This document shows positions 4,636-5,049 of a stretch of 5,049 nucleotides of DNA, piece by piece. The notes under the pieces are model-generated. The model saw only the letters and a list, made by a program, of their open reading frames with translations. It ran no database searches and was not told the DNA's origin. The stretch is from XYB1-FULL-44-23 sp964441445 (GTDB taxonomy: Bacteria; Patescibacteriota; Microgenomatia; CAZETR01; Amesbacteraceae). Position 1 is the stretch's first letter. Each line of letters begins with the position of its first letter. The DNA is taken from assembly GCA_964441445.1 (NCBI GenBank), contig CAYTYO010000038.1, positions 1 through 5,049 on the forward strand, read 5' to 3'. The translations under genes and the position numbers were made by a program.

Positions 4636-5049
4636 CCGACCCCACTTTCATTCCGGCTTTAATTGCTACTCTACTCATCAGTTGCGGTTCATTAATCGGA
4701 GTATTTACGTTATCCATCAATGAAAACAAACTAAAAAGCCTGCTTTTATTTTTGGTTTCCCTCTCCGCCGGCACCTTGATGGGTGGGGCCTTCCTTCACC
4801 TTTTACCGGAAGCCGCCGCTAATTTACCGCCTCAGGCCCTTTTCTCCACTGTACTAATTTCCTTTGTTTTCTTTTTCCTCATGGAAAAAATCTTTCATTG
4901 GCGTCACTGTCATAACGGCCACTGCGATACTCATAGCTTCGGAGTCATGAATTTAATTGGCGACTCGGTCCACAACTTTATCGATGGCTTAATCATTGCC
5001 GCCACCTTCATTGCAGATCCGGCACTTGGAATTGTCTCATCAATTGCCG
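4632..5049 (+). CDS. ZIP-family metal transporter, 3' end cut by window
   Basis: The first 139 residues of a ZIP (SLC39-type) divalent metal transporter are present; the frame is open to the window edge. The start ATG overlaps the regulator stop by 4 nt, showing translational coupling. Membrane segments are visible near residues 7-28, 36-58 and 68-87, and a fourth contains the transport-site signature DSVHNFIDGL (111-120), with H114, N115 and D118 as expected metal ligands. This HNF-x-DG form resembles the LIV-1/KE4 type of ZIP. The LLPEA segment (57-61) after helix 2 is also typical. Between helices 3 and 4 is a His/Cys-rich loop, HWRHCHNGHCDTH (89-101), a probable cytoplasmic metal-sensing or metal-delivery site. 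Helix 5 with the second metal motif lies beyond the window. Zinc is the likely main substrate, but ZIPs may also carry iron or manganese. Confidence 0.93.
   Translation, partial: MTDPTFIPALIATLLISCGSLIGVFTLSINENKLKSLLLFLVSLSAGTLMGGAFLHLLPEAAANLPPQALFSTVLISFVFFFLMEKIFHWRHCHNGHCDTHSFGVMNLIGDSVHNFIDGLIIAATFIADPALGIVSSIA

Noticed and set aside
4565..4774. A 69-codon open frame on the minus strand
   Set aside because: It is antisense to the regulator-transporter junction, where both sense genes are well supported.

Overview
The window is a compact bacterial chromosome segment of moderate GC. It carries eight genes, and the longest gap without a gene is 76 bp. Housekeeping genes dominate: the membrane protease FtsH, a free-standing tRNA-binding domain of the methionyl-tRNA synthetase C-terminal type, and tryptophanyl-tRNA synthetase. 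Between them lies a toxin-antitoxin pair, and at the right end a Fur-family repressor is coupled to a ZIP metal transporter. The tight packing, the short stand-alone MetRS-C domain and the promoter layout would fit a small-genome lineage such as the Candidate Phyla Radiation (Patescibacteria). That placement is an inference from gene style, not a proven assignment.

Layout. Bases 1-2282 (minus strand) hold the MetRS-C-like gene followed by ftsH, joined by an ATGA overlap. Bases 2283-2340 form a divergent promoter region with a perfect 10-4-10 inverted repeat. Bases 2341-2953 (plus strand) hold an AbrB/MazE-type antitoxin and a Doc/Fic toxin that overlap by 20 nt. The toxin runs 7 bp into the convergent trpS gene (2947-3939, minus). 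Upstream of trpS, on the same strand, is a 67-codon gene of unknown function (3981-4184). A second divergent region (4185-4260) carries two inverted repeats. From 4261 on the plus strand come the Fur/Zur-like regulator and, through another ATGA overlap, the ZIP transporter, which is cut by the window end.

How it works together. The regulator-transporter pair looks like a self-contained metal (probably zinc) uptake operon. A Fur-format 7-1-7 operator lies in the promoter spacer, so repressor and transporter would be switched off together when metal is sufficient. The antitoxin-toxin pair shows the usual autoregulated form, with its palindrome over the -10 element and start region. FtsH and the synthetases are ordinary core functions, although FtsH departs from consensus in its Walker A and pore loop.

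Across the window, -10-like hexamers lie only about 6-11 nt before the start codons of the first genes of transcripts, with almost no room for Shine-Dalgarno leaders. This suggests widespread leaderless or near-leaderless mRNAs. The plus strand is strongly C-rich over G in both gene orientations, which suggests that the minus strand is the replication leading strand. The toxin-antitoxin module shows this bias only weakly, which fits later acquisition. No intrinsic terminators, RNA genes, insertion sequences or CRISPR arrays were seen.
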